A stretch of 64,000 nucleotides of DNA from UBA6120 sp035361955. GTDB lineage: Bacteria > Bacillota_I > Bacilli_A > RFN20 > CAG-826. This document shows positions 25,824-34,632 of this stretch, piece by piece. The stretch spans positions 1 to 64,000 of the forward strand of contig DAOSDC010000008.1 of NCBI GenBank assembly GCA_035361955.1, in the 5' to 3' direction. The position numbers and the translations under genes are program-made. Below the pieces are notes generated by a model. The model was not told where the DNA came from. It searched no databases and saw only the letters and a program-made list of their open reading frames with translations. The stretch's first letter is position 1; each line of letters begins with the position of its first letter.

Positions 25824-26125
25824 GCGAACGAGGCATGAAAAAATGGGCACCTTACGCTTCTTTGATTGAGCAAAAAGGCGTGATGGCCGCCATGTTTCAC
25901 GAAAAGCGGAAAATTAAGCGTCCACACCTTAGCGCCGATCAAGGCCAACTAATTGACCGTAAATTGCGCGAATATCAAGGCGAGACGCTCAATATCACAT
26001 ATTTCGACGATGGTTTTATTTACACAATACATGCGCCAATTGACAAAATAGATTCCAATAAACGCCTGCTTGTCATTGGCGATATTTCGATTTCTTTTAA
26101 CAATCTGTTGTCGCTTGACGACTAA
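25820..26125 (+). CDS. YolD-like protein
   Basis: A 101-residue protein with the YolD-family pattern: RGMKKWAPYASL near the start, KRPHLSADQ, and a small beta fold with ITYFDDGFIYTIHAPIDKID. YolD proteins occur next to UvrX/YqjW-type polymerases in Bacillota and have been proposed as an UmuD-like partner. Overlap of 4 bp with the polymerase gene shows co-translation. Confidence 0.85.
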   Translation: MSERGMKKWAPYASLIEQKGVMAAMFHEKRKIKRPHLSADQGQLIDRKLREYQGETLNITYFDDGFIYTIHAPIDKIDSNKRLLVIGDISISFNNLLSLDD

Positions 26126-26198
26126 CCAATAAACTTGCATCCAAATATGTTTATTTAGTGAGGTTATCCCGTCCTCGCATTTTTCTAACATCGGGTGC

Positions 26199-26204
26199 TA
26201 TGAT
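26199..26204 (+). promoter_or_regulatory. Extended -10 of the ECF sigma operon (likely leaderless)
   Basis: TG-C-TATGAT (26196-26204) is an extended -10 whose last base is only 8 bp before the ATG at 26213. The 8 bp between hold no ribosome site, so the transcript probably starts at the start codon. Confidence 0.5.
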
Positions 26205-26212
26205 TAAATATC

Positions 26213-26752
26213 ATGAAAAGTCGCACCGAAACCGCGCTAGTAAAATTGCAACAAGGAGATCAAGACGGGCTGACCGATCTTTACGAAGTGACGAGTCGCG
26301 CCGTGTTTGCTTTCACGCTTTCGGTCATCGCCGATTATCAATTGGCCGAAGACATCATGCAGGAAACCTACATTCGCGTTTATCAATCGATCGACTCATA
26401 TCGTAAAGGAACCAATGGCCTTAGTTGGATATTGACGATTGCCAAAAACATCGCTCTGACAATGTTGGAGCGACGCCAACGCGAAGAACGAATTGACTTT
26501 GACGCCCAACACGAGCGCGCCGGAGCAACCGTGGAAGTTCCCAACTTCGAAAATCCGACCATCGACCTCGCCAAAAAAATATTGCCGGAAGACGAACAAC
26601 AAATCTTATTCCTGTACGCCATCGGCGAATACAAACACCGAGAAATCGCCGACTTGCTCGGACTGCCACTAGGGACGGTGACCTGGAAATACCAAATCGC
26701 CATTAAAAAAATGCGCGAACACTTGAAGAAAGGAGGCCAAAACGATGAATGA
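26213..26752 (+). CDS. ECF-family RNA polymerase sigma factor
   Basis: A 179-residue group 4 sigma factor. Region 2 is at about 20-90, with LAEDIMQETYIRVYQSIDSY and the ISWILTIAKN-type segment LSWILTIAKNIAL. Region 4 is at about 118-172, with YKHREIADLLGLPLGTVTWKYQIAIKKMREHL as the -35-binding helix-turn-helix. The next gene overlaps by 8 bp and has one membrane helix, the usual sigma/anti-sigma pairing. No ribosome site is visible, and an extended -10 sits right before the ATG. Confidence 0.9.
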   Translation: MKSRTETALVKLQQGDQDGLTDLYEVTSRAVFAFTLSVIADYQLAEDIMQETYIRVYQSIDSYRKGTNGLSWILTIAKNIALTMLERRQREERIDFDAQHERAGATVEVPNFENPTIDLAKKILPEDEQQILFLYAIGEYKHREIADLLGLPLGTVTWKYQIAIKKMREHLKKGGQNDE

Positions 26753-27674
26753 TCGCGACATCAAACGGAAACTCAAACAAGAAGCCGAACAGATGATGCC
26801 CGATGTTTTGGCATCCGTCTATCAAAAATTGGATTTAGCTCCCAAAGCCAAGAAGCGTTCAAGATTATTCGGCATCCCGGCCTGGGGCATGTTGGCGACC
26901 GGATCATTCGCCGGTTTGGTCGTTGCTCTGGTGTTGACGAGCATCGATAATTTGCCCATCGTCAGTGAAGCTGAAACGGCCATCAAAATTCAAATGGTGG
27001 CCGCCTCAATCGCCACAAGCGGTGATGATCCACTTCAAGATATAAAATATGCCAACCCCGATGTCGAAGTTCCGACATTTTCATACAAAATCGATGAGCG
27101 GGGTAAGACAATCGCGCTTGATAACAAAAAGAACAACGCGCTTTTTGCCGAAAATGAGCCGGCACGCGTCATTGCCGGTGGCCTTTCACTATCGGCGACG
27201 TTGCGTCGAAATCCCGTCGACTTAGCGCTCGATCTTACAAGACTGGCCCGTCAGGCCGGCTATTTTGAATCGTACGAAATCGGCAATATCGTTCGCTTCC
27301 GCCTCATTAGCGAGGACCAACAATATATCACGCAATTGCGCACGCAACTGCAAACTTCAATCGATACTTATTTTAGAAATGAACTGATTTATGGAGTTGC
27401 CCTTGAAGACCTGCTACTTGAGGAACCTAATTTCGGTAACTATTCCGATTTCAGTTCCAATATGTCGCAATATAATTCCGAATTCGACAATCGCCGCAAC
27501 AACCACGCTTCCGATGATGATCGCCGTGGTTCAAATTGGGGTGAGGATATTGATGAATGGATGGATTCCCATCGCAATCACCATGGAACCGACACCTCAT
27601 CAACTAGCTCAAGCGAGTCCGACGACCATCGTCCTTCATCGATCCCAGGGAGTGGTCACGGCCACAAGCGCTGA
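26745..27674 (+). CDS. Membrane-anchored putative anti-sigma factor with a Ser/Asp/His-rich tail
   Basis: A 309-residue protein. A basic helical N-terminus (1-45) would face the cytoplasm, one membrane helix follows (GMLATGSFAGLVVALVLTSI, about 47-66), and the remaining 240 residues would lie outside. The final 70 residues are rich in Ser, Asp, Asn and His with SHRNHHGTDTSSTSSSESDD and end GSGHGHKR. There is no zinc-type anti-sigma motif. The role as anti-sigma is inferred from the 8-bp overlap with the sigma gene and the topology. AAAGGAGG precedes the ATG. The His/Asp tail could bind metal, which is speculative. Confidence 0.6.
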   Translation: MNDRDIKRKLKQEAEQMMPDVLASVYQKLDLAPKAKKRSRLFGIPAWGMLATGSFAGLVVALVLTSIDNLPIVSEAETAIKIQMVAASIATSGDDPLQDIKYANPDVEVPTFSYKIDERGKTIALDNKKNNALFAENEPARVIAGGLSLSATLRRNPVDLALDLTRLARQAGYFESYEIGNIVRFRLISEDQQYITQLRTQLQTSIDTYFRNELIYGVALEDLLLEEPNFGNYSDFSSNMSQYNSEFDNRRNNHASDDDRRGSNWGEDIDEWMDSHRNHHGTDTSSTSSSESDDHRPSSIPGSGHGHKR

Positions 27675-27681
27675 TGTTTTT

Positions 27682-27705
27682 GTAATTGAACGTCGATTCA
27701 ATTAC
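27682..27705 (+). terminator. Hairpin after the sigma/anti-sigma operon
   Basis: GTAATTGAA and TTCAATTAC make a perfect 9-bp stem with a 6-nt loop directly after the stop codon. The following T-run is weak, so it may act with the second hairpin downstream. Confidence 0.55.
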
Positions 27706-27726
27706 CTATTTATTAACAACTTTAGT

Positions 27727-27750
27727 GCGTCTATGACGCGTTTTTATTTT
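27727..27750 (+). terminator. Second terminator before glnA
   Basis: GCGTC and GACGC pair around a 3-nt loop and are followed by a strong T tract (27741-27750), a standard intrinsic terminator shape. It isolates glnA from the sigma operon. Confidence 0.7.
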
Positions 27751-27820
27751 TGATTAAGAAAATATATTGATTTTTATTTCCAAATATTCATAATTTTATC
27801 TATCATCAATGAGGTAACTT

Positions 27821-29170
27821 ATGAACGGAAATCACTATAGCAAGAAAGACATTCTCCAAATCGCCGCTGACGAAGGAGTTCGTTTTATCCGCCTCCAATT
27901 CACCGATATGTTAGGGACGATTAAAGCCGTCGAGATTCCCTCGTCGCGACTTGAAGACGCGATTAACGGCAAAATCATGTTTGACGGTTCGTCAATCGAA
28001 GGCTTCGTGCGCATTAAGGAAGCCGACATGTATTTACGTCCCGATCTTGACACATGGCTCATCCTAACGTTTGAAGACATGAATTATGGCAAAGTCGCCC
28101 GCCTCATTTGCGATGTCTACACGCCTTATGGCAAGCCGTTTCAAGGCGATCCACGCTATATTCTTAAACGCGCCATTAAGAGAATGAATGAAATGGGCAT
28201 CGCTAATTTGAATATCGGTTTTGAACCGGAATTTTTCTTATTTAAGTTAGATGAAAAAGGCAACCCAAAAACGACGCTTCCAAACGATGTCGGCGGTTAT
28301 TTCGATATGGCGCCACTTGATGGGGCCGAATATGCTCGTCGCGACATCGCGCTTGAAATGGAACGGCTCGGCTTCATCGTTCAAACATCGCATCACGAAG
28401 TCGCCTCCGGCCAACACGAAATTAATTTCATGTTCGCGGACGTCCTTGCCGCATGCGACAATGTCCAAACTTTTAAGCAACTCGTAAAAGTCATCGCTAG
28501 GCGTCACCATCTGTTTGCAACATTTATGGCCAAACCGATTGCCAGCGTCAATGGTAACGGTATGCATACGAACTGCTCGCTGTCGGACGAACATGGCACA
28601 AACTTGTTTTTCGATGAAAACGATCCTATGAAATTGTCGCTTTTAGCGCGCAAATGGATTGCCGGAATCTTAAAACATGCGCGTGGTTTTGCCGCGCTTA
28701 CCAACCCAACCGTCAACTCATATAAACGATTAATACCCGGATATGAAGCTCCGTGCTATGCCTGTTGGAGCGATGCCAACCGCAGTTCGATGATTCGGAT
28801 TCCCGCAGTACGCGGAGGAAGCACTAGAACCGAAATTCGTAACGTCGATCCGATGGCCAATCCTTATTTGGCGCTCGCGGCGATTTTGATGTCGGGTTTA
28901 GAAGGCATTGCCTCGGAGTCTGACGAAACGATTCCACCCGTGTACGACAATATCTTCTCACTGACCCGCGAACAACGCGAAGCCCAAGGCATTGCCAATT
29001 TGCCCGAAAACCTCAAAGACGCGATTAAGGAATTACGGGCCGACCCCTTAATGGCGGAAACGCTTGGCGATCACACATTCAATAAATACACATACGCCAA
29101 AGAACTCGAATGGGAAGAATACCGCCGGCTAATCACAGACTGGGAATTAAACAAATATTTGTCAAACTAA
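27821..29170 (+). CDS. glnA: Glutamine synthetase type I
   Basis: A 449-residue enzyme making glutamine from glutamate, ammonia and ATP, dodecameric in the family. Visible signatures: the beta-grasp N-terminus with IRLQFTDMLGTIKAVEIP, the FDGSSIEGF Asp loop, the metal-site region GFEPEFFLF, the ATP region GNGMHTNCSL, and the glutamate-flap and arginine region NPTVNSYKRLIPGYEAP with NRSSMIRIP. The length fits GSI-alpha of Bacillota, which lacks the adenylylation loop. It is a single-gene unit with GAGG before the ATG and terminators on both sides. No GlnR gene or clear GlnR operator is seen. Confidence 0.96.
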   Translation: MNGNHYSKKDILQIAADEGVRFIRLQFTDMLGTIKAVEIPSSRLEDAINGKIMFDGSSIEGFVRIKEADMYLRPDLDTWLILTFEDMNYGKVARLICDVYTPYGKPFQGDPRYILKRAIKRMNEMGIANLNIGFEPEFFLFKLDEKGNPKTTLPNDVGGYFDMAPLDGAEYARRDIALEMERLGFIVQTSHHEVASGQHEINFMFADVLAACDNVQTFKQLVKVIARRHHLFATFMAKPIASVNGNGMHTNCSLSDEHGTNLFFDENDPMKLSLLARKWIAGILKHARGFAALTNPTVNSYKRLIPGYEAPCYACWSDANRSSMIRIPAVRGGSTRTEIRNVDPMANPYLALAAILMSGLEGIASESDETIPPVYDNIFSLTREQREAQGIANLPENLKDAIKELRADPLMAETLGDHTFNKYTYAKELEWEEYRRLITDWELNKYLSN

Positions 29171-29180
29171 TTTCGAACGG

Positions 29181-29200
29181 GGAGGCGAAAGCCTCCTTTT
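29181..29200 (+). terminator. glnA terminator
   Basis: GGAGGC-GAAA-GCCTCC followed by TTTT: a perfect 6-bp GC-rich stem with a GNRA tetraloop, 11 bp after the glnA stop. Confidence 0.93.
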
Positions 29201-29210
29201 CAATTGAAAA

Positions 29211-29236
29211 GAAAACCCAAACCAATGGCTTGGGTT
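29211..29236 (-). terminator. Terminator of the M6 protease gene
   Basis: AACCCAA (29214-29220) pairs with TTGGGTT (29230-29236); on the minus strand the stem is followed by TTTC. It is back to back with the glnA terminator. Confidence 0.7.
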
Positions 29237-29262
29237 AATAAAGATGGATTTAACGCATAGCG

Positions 29263-30831
29263 TTATATTTTGGTGATTGTCAGAGTCGCTTTAGTATTTG
29301 TTACCGAGCCGACGCTAATCGAATAGCCAATCGCCGTGTTGTCGTTGAAACGGCCCGTCGTGTAGTAAAAGAATGAGCCAAACGATGCTGGCGTAAACGT
29401 ATCGCCCTGTTTGAATAGCGTCGCATTGGTGGCCACTTCGTTGCTATTTTTAAACGTGTTAACGCCCCCGGCTTCAAGTAGATGTAGCAAGCGGAAATTT
29501 TCATTTTGACTATATTCGACGGTGTTGCTGTGAGCAATGTATGGATAAGTATAGCTGCTCAAGGTTGCCGTATCCGTGTAACCGGTGAAGCCGCTGTTGT
29601 TGTATAAACCGAGCCGCGAATCAACATGATATATCTTAATGCCCGGCACGCTGAAACCCCGTAATCCATTACCTGGATATCCACCGGGTTGCGAATCGAG
29701 ATAGTTAATGCCAGTCGGAGTATAAAACTCAATCGCCAGGTATTCGTCATAGGCCGAGCCATTCCATCCATCGTTAATCAAAATAAACTCGCCACTGGCT
29801 TCAAACGGATTGAGCTGGATTGTCACTTGATTGACTTCGCCGTTAATGACATAAGGATCGGCCCATCCGAGTAGGAATTTGGAGTAGGCGTTATGATCGA
29901 CGATGTTGAAATCCATCATGTCGACGCCACCAGCGGCTCCCCAATCGCCATCGGTATAAGAGTAATAATCGTCAAGGCCCAGGACATGGCCCGTTTCATG
30001 AATATATGTATGGGCGTCAATATCTTGGCTACCGTATCCTTCATACATGAAATCATAACTCGCCCAAGCATAGGTCATCGGTACAGGACTTGACACGTTT
30101 CCGTAGTTCCAATTGTCATAATCCCAATAAGTATACGCCCAAAATACATCCTCGCCTTCGGCTGTATAATTGGCATAACGGCTGTTGGGATTGTTATACA
30201 CGAGCCAAACCGCGTCGATGAAACCATCGTTATCTTGATCGTAGTCGGATAAAGTGGAGCCACTATAAGACTTATACCAGGACACGGCTTGTTCAACGAT
30301 GAGCCACGTTGGATCAAAGTATGAGGCATAATCGCCCGTGGTACGCGTCGAGGAAGCAAAGGTGGCGGTCGACATCGACGACTCATAGACTGGCGTGACG
30401 ATGCCTTCTAAAGTAAGTTGCCCATAACTCGATTTGTAATAATAACTTGTGACCGATTCCCAACTCGTTTCGCTCGCGGTTCCAAAGAAGGCTTTTTCAA
30501 GACTATCAAGACGCGTCGAACATGTTGGTCCACACGGATAATCGGTGAACGAAACGGGAATCACGAGCAGTTTCTGGGTTCCCGTGGCCGGAAGCGTAAA
30601 TAGCCCGGCGGCCATGTTGTAATCATTTTGGGTAATCGAGTAATCCGAGGCGCGGTAATAACCAACCCCGGGTTCGACCGAGGGTGCCGAGTAGGAATAC
30701 GAACTAGCGGCACTCGTTGTTGTTTCACTATTGGAAGAGTTAAATGGATTGCTGAAAGAGAACGATAGTTGGCAGGCGCTTAACAGCATCGTCACTAAGG
30801 CCAAAAGCGGTAGTGATTTATATCTGTTCAT
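29263..30831 (-). CDS. M6-like metalloprotease lipoprotein
   Basis: A 522-residue exported protein with a lipoprotein signal (LLSAC, Cys20) and a Ser-rich linker. The zinc site is HETGHVLGLDDYY (278-290), the extended HExxHxxG motif of metzincin-like M6 proteases such as immune inhibitor A. A calcium-loop-like DYDQDNDGFID (197-207) precedes it. The ATG at 30831 has GAGGG upstream; a longer frame to 30843 would include the ribosome site itself. Upstream, ACATGG and CCATGT (30864-30884) form an inverted repeat that may be an operator. It should degrade proteins outside the cell while anchored to the membrane. Confidence 0.8.
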   Translation of the reverse strand: MNRYKSLPLLALVTMLLSACQLSFSFSNPFNSSNSETTTSAASSYSYSAPSVEPGVGYYRASDYSITQNDYNMAAGLFTLPATGTQKLLVIPVSFTDYPCGPTCSTRLDSLEKAFFGTASETSWESVTSYYYKSSYGQLTLEGIVTPVYESSMSTATFASSTRTTGDYASYFDPTWLIVEQAVSWYKSYSGSTLSDYDQDNDGFIDAVWLVYNNPNSRYANYTAEGEDVFWAYTYWDYDNWNYGNVSSPVPMTYAWASYDFMYEGYGSQDIDAHTYIHETGHVLGLDDYYSYTDGDWGAAGGVDMMDFNIVDHNAYSKFLLGWADPYVINGEVNQVTIQLNPFEASGEFILINDGWNGSAYDEYLAIEFYTPTGINYLDSQPGGYPGNGLRGFSVPGIKIYHVDSRLGLYNNSGFTGYTDTATLSSYTYPYIAHSNTVEYSQNENFRLLHLLEAGGVNTFKNSNEVATNATLFKQGDTFTPASFGSFFYYTTGRFNDNTAIGYSISVGSVTNTKATLTITKI

Positions 30832-30924
30832 AGTGTCCCTCATTCAGTTAATATCAAACAATTACATGGTTTATTTTACCATGTGTATATGTCATATAAA
30901 TTGTAGATGCTGACAATTTATTGG

Positions 30925-32148
30925 TTAAAATGCCCAACTGCCGTGTTCGAAAATCGGGATTTGCCGTCCATCACGGCTAAATCCGGTGATGTTAAGTTCT
31001 CTGGTGCCAATCATGAAATCGACGTGGATCATCGATTCGTTGACACCGAGTCTGGCGAAGTCTTCTTTAGTATATTTATCATAATTTTTGATCGCATTGC
31101 TGAAACCGCGACCCAGTGCTAAGTGGCAAGCGGCATTTTCATCAAATAATGTGTTGTAGAACAAAACGCCACTTTGTCTAATTGGCGATTCAAAAGGCAC
31201 TAAGGCTACCTCGCCGAGCATCTTTGCGCCTTCGTCCATGGCAATCATTTGCTCAAGCAGGTTTTGATTGCGCTTAGCGCTGACGGCACTGACTTTACCA
31301 TCTTTGAAGGTGACCGAGAAATCTTCAATCAGCTCGCCTTTATAACTCAGCGGCATCGAGGCAACGACTTTGCCCTCGGCTTTGCCCTTCATCGGGGTCG
31401 TAAACGTTTCTTCAGTTGGCATGTTCGGATTATAGAAGCGACCGCTGATTGTCGTTTCACCACCACCGAGCCAACGGGCTTCAGGAATCATCCAAACTTT
31501 GAAATCGGTTCCCTCGGGCGATTTAAAATGTAAATAATCAAGGTTGAGACTATCGAGATAATCGCACCGTTTTTGGATGTCGGCGTTATGTTCTTTCCAT
31601 GCTTTGATGGGATTGTCAGTAATACGCGCCGATGTTAGGATGGCGTCCCATAAGGCGGCAATGGCTTTTTTCTTAGGCAGGTCAGGAAAGACCTTTTTCG
31701 CCCAGCCCTCGCCTGGCACGGCGACGATCGTCCATTGGTATTTATTTTCCATCGCGTCGCGGTATGGCTTTAGAATCGGGAATGTTTTGACCTGAGCTTG
31801 CGCGGCTTTGGCTTGATCGATGCCTTTTAATCCGTCGGGATCTTGGCTCATGATATGGATTTGGGCTGGAAGTTTGTCGACGTAATGCTGCATCTTGGCT
31901 TTTTGCCATTCGGGAACGGTTCCAAGCATGTCTAGACTCATGTAATTGACGCCGATGCGCGCCAGTGGCTGATGGCCCCACTCGACGGTGACGCGGCTTG
32001 CTCCGGCTTTGTAGGCTTCCTCGGCGACCATTGTCACGAATTCGGGTTGGTCGAGGGCCGCGGAAATGACGACCTCTTGACCTTTACGAACATTGACGCC
32101 CATCTTGACGACAAGCTTCGCATATTTTTTCAATTGGCTCTTTTTCAT
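30925..32148 (-). CDS. ampS: M29-family aminopeptidase (AmpS/PepS)
   Basis: A 407-residue cytosolic metallo-aminopeptidase. M29 features: the N-terminal YAKLVVKMGVNVRKGQEVVI, VEWGHQPLARI, and the metal-binding C-terminal half with EVALVPFESPI, FDENAACHLALGRGF and NESMIHVDFMIGT (the HxD ligand pair). It removes N-terminal residues from peptides. AAGGAG lies close before the ATG. It is followed by the separately controlled protease gene. Confidence 0.9.
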   Translation of the reverse strand: MKKSQLKKYAKLVVKMGVNVRKGQEVVISAALDQPEFVTMVAEEAYKAGASRVTVEWGHQPLARIGVNYMSLDMLGTVPEWQKAKMQHYVDKLPAQIHIMSQDPDGLKGIDQAKAAQAQVKTFPILKPYRDAMENKYQWTIVAVPGEGWAKKVFPDLPKKKAIAALWDAILTSARITDNPIKAWKEHNADIQKRCDYLDSLNLDYLHFKSPEGTDFKVWMIPEARWLGGGETTISGRFYNPNMPTEETFTTPMKGKAEGKVVASMPLSYKGELIEDFSVTFKDGKVSAVSAKRNQNLLEQMIAMDEGAKMLGEVALVPFESPIRQSGVLFYNTLFDENAACHLALGRGFSNAIKNYDKYTKEDFARLGVNESMIHVDFMIGTRELNITGFSRDGRQIPIFEHGSWAF

Positions 32149-32229
32149 GTTAAACTCCTTATGTGATTAGATATCATAAAATATTTTACGCACATTACGC
32201 GCATATATAAACAAAAACGAGGCAGAAAT

Positions 32230-32796
32230 ATGAAAAGCAACCGTATTATGAAAATGATCATATCCATGATTTTGATTGTATTTGGGGCGATGGGCATGAT
32301 TTGGCCAAGTTTCGTATATGAAATCATCACCTATTTAATCGGGGCCGGGTTAATCGTTAACGGCGTCGTATTATTGCTCGAATATTTTCAAACTTCGCCA
32401 CTTGTAAAAGAACGCTACTATCAATTGGTCGGAAGCATCCTGTTTATTTTAATAGGTACGGCCATGCTTGTGATTCCCGTGGCGATTGTTCAAGCGGCGC
32501 TTGGCCTGATGATCGCCATCGGTTTATTAGTCATCAGCATGTCGCAAATTAGTCGTGCCCTAATCGAAAAAAGCCATTTTGACGGATGGATGATTCGCCT
32601 CCTGATTGGCATCATCGTCTTTTTGGCGAGCATGATTGTTTTCTCGCGTTTAAATGAGGCCGGTAACGCTTTAATGTTCATCATCGGTGGTGTCGCCATC
32701 TACATCGGCATTTCCAATCTGTTGGGAACGTTTTTGATCAAAACCAAATCCAAAGACGATCCCGAGCATATCGACATCGATTTCACGAAAAAATAA
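32230..32796 (+). CDS. DUF308 (HdeD-like) membrane protein
   Basis: A 188-residue protein with six closely spaced membrane helices in three similar pairs; the pattern IVFGAMGMIWPS ... GAGLIVNGVVLLLEYF repeats with variations. This is the DUF308/HdeD plan, whose function is unknown apart from acid resistance in E. coli HdeD. The tail (about 170-188) is charged and cytosolic. It ends right at a strong bidirectional terminator. Confidence 0.8.
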   Translation: MKSNRIMKMIISMILIVFGAMGMIWPSFVYEIITYLIGAGLIVNGVVLLLEYFQTSPLVKERYYQLVGSILFILIGTAMLVIPVAIVQAALGLMIAIGLLVISMSQISRALIEKSHFDGWMIRLLIGIIVFLASMIVFSRLNEAGNALMFIIGGVAIYIGISNLLGTFLIKTKSKDDPEHIDIDFTKK

Positions 32797-32816
32797 AACC
32801 GCGTCATGCGCGGTTT
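32796..32816. terminator. Bidirectional terminator
   Basis: AAACCGCG (32796-32803) and CGCGGTTT (32809-32816) form a perfect 8-bp stem with a 5-nt loop and T-rich sequence on both strands. It serves the DUF308 gene and the convergent folD operon. Confidence 0.88.
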
Positions 32817-32822
32817 ATCTTT

Positions 32823-33425
32823 TTAAAGAGTTTCTTTTCCCAGATAATCTGTCAGTTGCTTGAAAAACGGCAACGTTTCGCACCAGGCACAAAAATCACG
32901 CCACTCACTCAATTTATGATTTTTTCTTTGGAAGTACATCGTTTTCAATTGCTGATAATTCGTTGTCATCGTCGCGCCGAGGCAAAAACCCGAAGGTAGT
33001 GAAGCGACGATTTGCCGCCATTTCATTTTCTTATCGGGATCATCATCAGGAATTGCAAAGTAATCATCAATAAGGTGCTGAACTAATTCGATGACGCCCG
33101 GGTGTGTATCGGATACGCACTGATCGGTCAATGAAAATTTCAATAAGCAATGCATCGTCGACTGGCTCGATACAAAGTCAAACCAGTGGTAGCGTTGCGC
33201 TTGTTTCCACCAATATAGAGGTGCCGTGACGTTCATCTGGACGATAACGCCTTTTAAAAAGTTATCGTGACCTTCACCATTGCGCGTTTGGCCGAGACGA
33301 AACGCCCGCGCGAAATCTTTATCGTTAATGGCATCGGTTTCAATGACCGTGCGCATTGGGTTGCCACTGGCTTTGATCGCTTTCTCAAGTCCAAATACTT
33401 CCGTGCCCGTAATGTTAAATTCCAT
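32823..33425 (-). CDS. ThyX-like (flavin-dependent thymidylate synthase-related) protein
   Basis: A 200-residue protein whose layout resembles ThyX. GHDNFLKGVIVQMNVTAPLYWWKQAQRY lines up with the region before the ThyX signature, and NYQQLKTMYFQRKNHKLSEW resembles the later substrate-binding helix. The classic RHRxxSxNxxSxRY motif is not present; the aligned stretch reads QRYHWFDFVSSQSTMH. It may therefore be a divergent enzyme or a related protein with another role. The ATG at 33425 has GGAGG 9 bp upstream and overlaps the end of folD by 11 bp. FolD handles methylene-tetrahydrofolate, the substrate ThyX uses, so the pairing supports a folate-linked role. Confidence 0.55.
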   Translation of the reverse strand: MEFNITGTEVFGLEKAIKASGNPMRTVIETDAINDKDFARAFRLGQTRNGEGHDNFLKGVIVQMNVTAPLYWWKQAQRYHWFDFVSSQSTMHCLLKFSLTDQCVSDTHPGVIELVQHLIDDYFAIPDDDPDKKMKWRQIVASLPSGFCLGATMTTNYQQLKTMYFQRKNHKLSEWRDFCAWCETLPFFKQLTDYLGKETL

Positions 33426-34206
33426 GGTTGGCCGCCTCCCAGACATTGCTTATAAGTGCAAATCGCGTCAACAATCCGACACCGCCGGGAACCGGCGTTT
33501 GAAACGCGACGTCAAGTTGCGGACGCGCATCGCCATAAAGTACACCATCGATGCGGTTGATGCCAACGTCAATGACATATGCTGATTTTTTAAGTGTTTG
33601 GTTGTCGAGCAACCACTTTTTGCCAACGGCGACACAAATCAGGTCGGCGTGGGCTAGATAAAAATCCATATCTTCTTTTTTAGTGCGCGAATGGAGCATC
33701 ACGACATTGGCGTGTTTTGCTAAAAGCATCGCCGCTAACGGTTTACCGACGATGTTACTACGCCCAATCACGATGGCGTTTTTGCCACTAAAATCAAATC
33801 CGGCATCACTTAAAAAATCGATGATTCCTTTAGGAGTACACGTTTGAAATTTGCTCAGTGGATGGAAGCCATCGACGTCTTTTCGCGGATCGACCGCTAA
33901 CTTGACGGTTTCTTCACTGATATGTTTCGGAAGTGGCATTTGGACGATGATGCCATCGACGCTAACATCTTCGTTGTATTTTTTCACAATATTAAGTAAT
34001 TCAGTTTCACTCGTGTCTATCGTCAATTTGATATGCGTCGCCTTGATGCCGACTTCTTGGCAATCAGCCAATTTCCCACGAATGTAGGTATCGGAAGCCG
34101 GATCGTCATTAGCTTGTATGATGACAAGATGGGCTGTTTTTCCAACTTCTTTAATAAGGCTTGCTAGTTGTTTCTTTTTTTCGGCGACGTATGTTTTGAT
34201 ATCCAT
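33415..34206 (-). CDS. folD: Bifunctional methylene-THF dehydrogenase/cyclohydrolase
   Basis: A 263-residue enzyme of one-carbon metabolism that interconverts methylene-, methenyl- and formyl-tetrahydrofolate. Family marks: the catalytic Tyr/Lys pair in SDTYIRGKLADC, VDGIIVQMPLPKH, DVDGFHPLS, the Rossmann segment AIVIGRSNIVGKPLA and the PVPGGVGLLTR end. It is slightly shorter than E. coli FolD (288). GAGGA precedes the ATG. The ThyX-like gene overlaps its end. Confidence 0.95.
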   Translation of the reverse strand: MDIKTYVAEKKKQLASLIKEVGKTAHLVIIQANDDPASDTYIRGKLADCQEVGIKATHIKLTIDTSETELLNIVKKYNEDVSVDGIIVQMPLPKHISEETVKLAVDPRKDVDGFHPLSKFQTCTPKGIIDFLSDAGFDFSGKNAIVIGRSNIVGKPLAAMLLAKHANVVMLHSRTKKEDMDFYLAHADLICVAVGKKWLLDNQTLKKSAYVIDVGINRIDGVLYGDARPQLDVAFQTPVPGGVGLLTRFALISNVWEAANHGI

Positions 34207-34272
34207 GCCTGTTCCTCAAATCGATAGCATTATAACATATGGACCCCGCTATCCTAACTTAGCAAATAAAAA

Positions 34273-34290
34273 AAGAGCCCGTAGGCTCTT
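34273..34290 (-). terminator. secG terminator
   Basis: AAGAGCC and GGCTCTT form a 7-bp stem around a 4-nt loop, followed on the minus strand by a run of T. Confidence 0.9.
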
Positions 34291-34314
34291 GTGTAGAGTA
34301 AGGATAATTAGTGA

Positions 34315-34545
34315 TTAAGCGCCGAGTGCATTAACGAGCAAGGCCAACATGAAGAAAACAACGGCGAAACCAAGCGTCAGCCAAGAGATGAATAGTTCGC
34401 TGCCTCGTTCCTTTGTTTTCACGAATATATTCATGCCGCTGCCGGTAATCGCGCCTGAAGCGCCTTCGGATTTTCCGCCTTGTAATAACGATAAGATGAT
34501 GACGATAATCGCCACGATCAGAAAGATGATGTCTAATGCGCCCAT
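34315..34545 (-). CDS. secG: Preprotein translocase subunit SecG
   Basis: A 76-residue protein with two membrane helices (about 3-23 and 52-72) joined by the typical glycine/serine loop LLQGGKSEGASGAITGSG. It assists SecYE in protein export. It has its own terminator; GGAGG lies upstream of the ATG. Confidence 0.93.
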   Translation of the reverse strand: MGALDIIFLIVAIIVIILSLLQGGKSEGASGAITGSGMNIFVKTKERGSELFISWLTLGFAVVFFMLALLVNALGA

Positions 34546-34632
34546 AATATGCCTCCAGAGTCGTTTGCTTTATAAAGCAAGTAACATTTTACCATTAAAT
34601 CGGGAAATTTAAAGCAAAACATCATCACTGCG

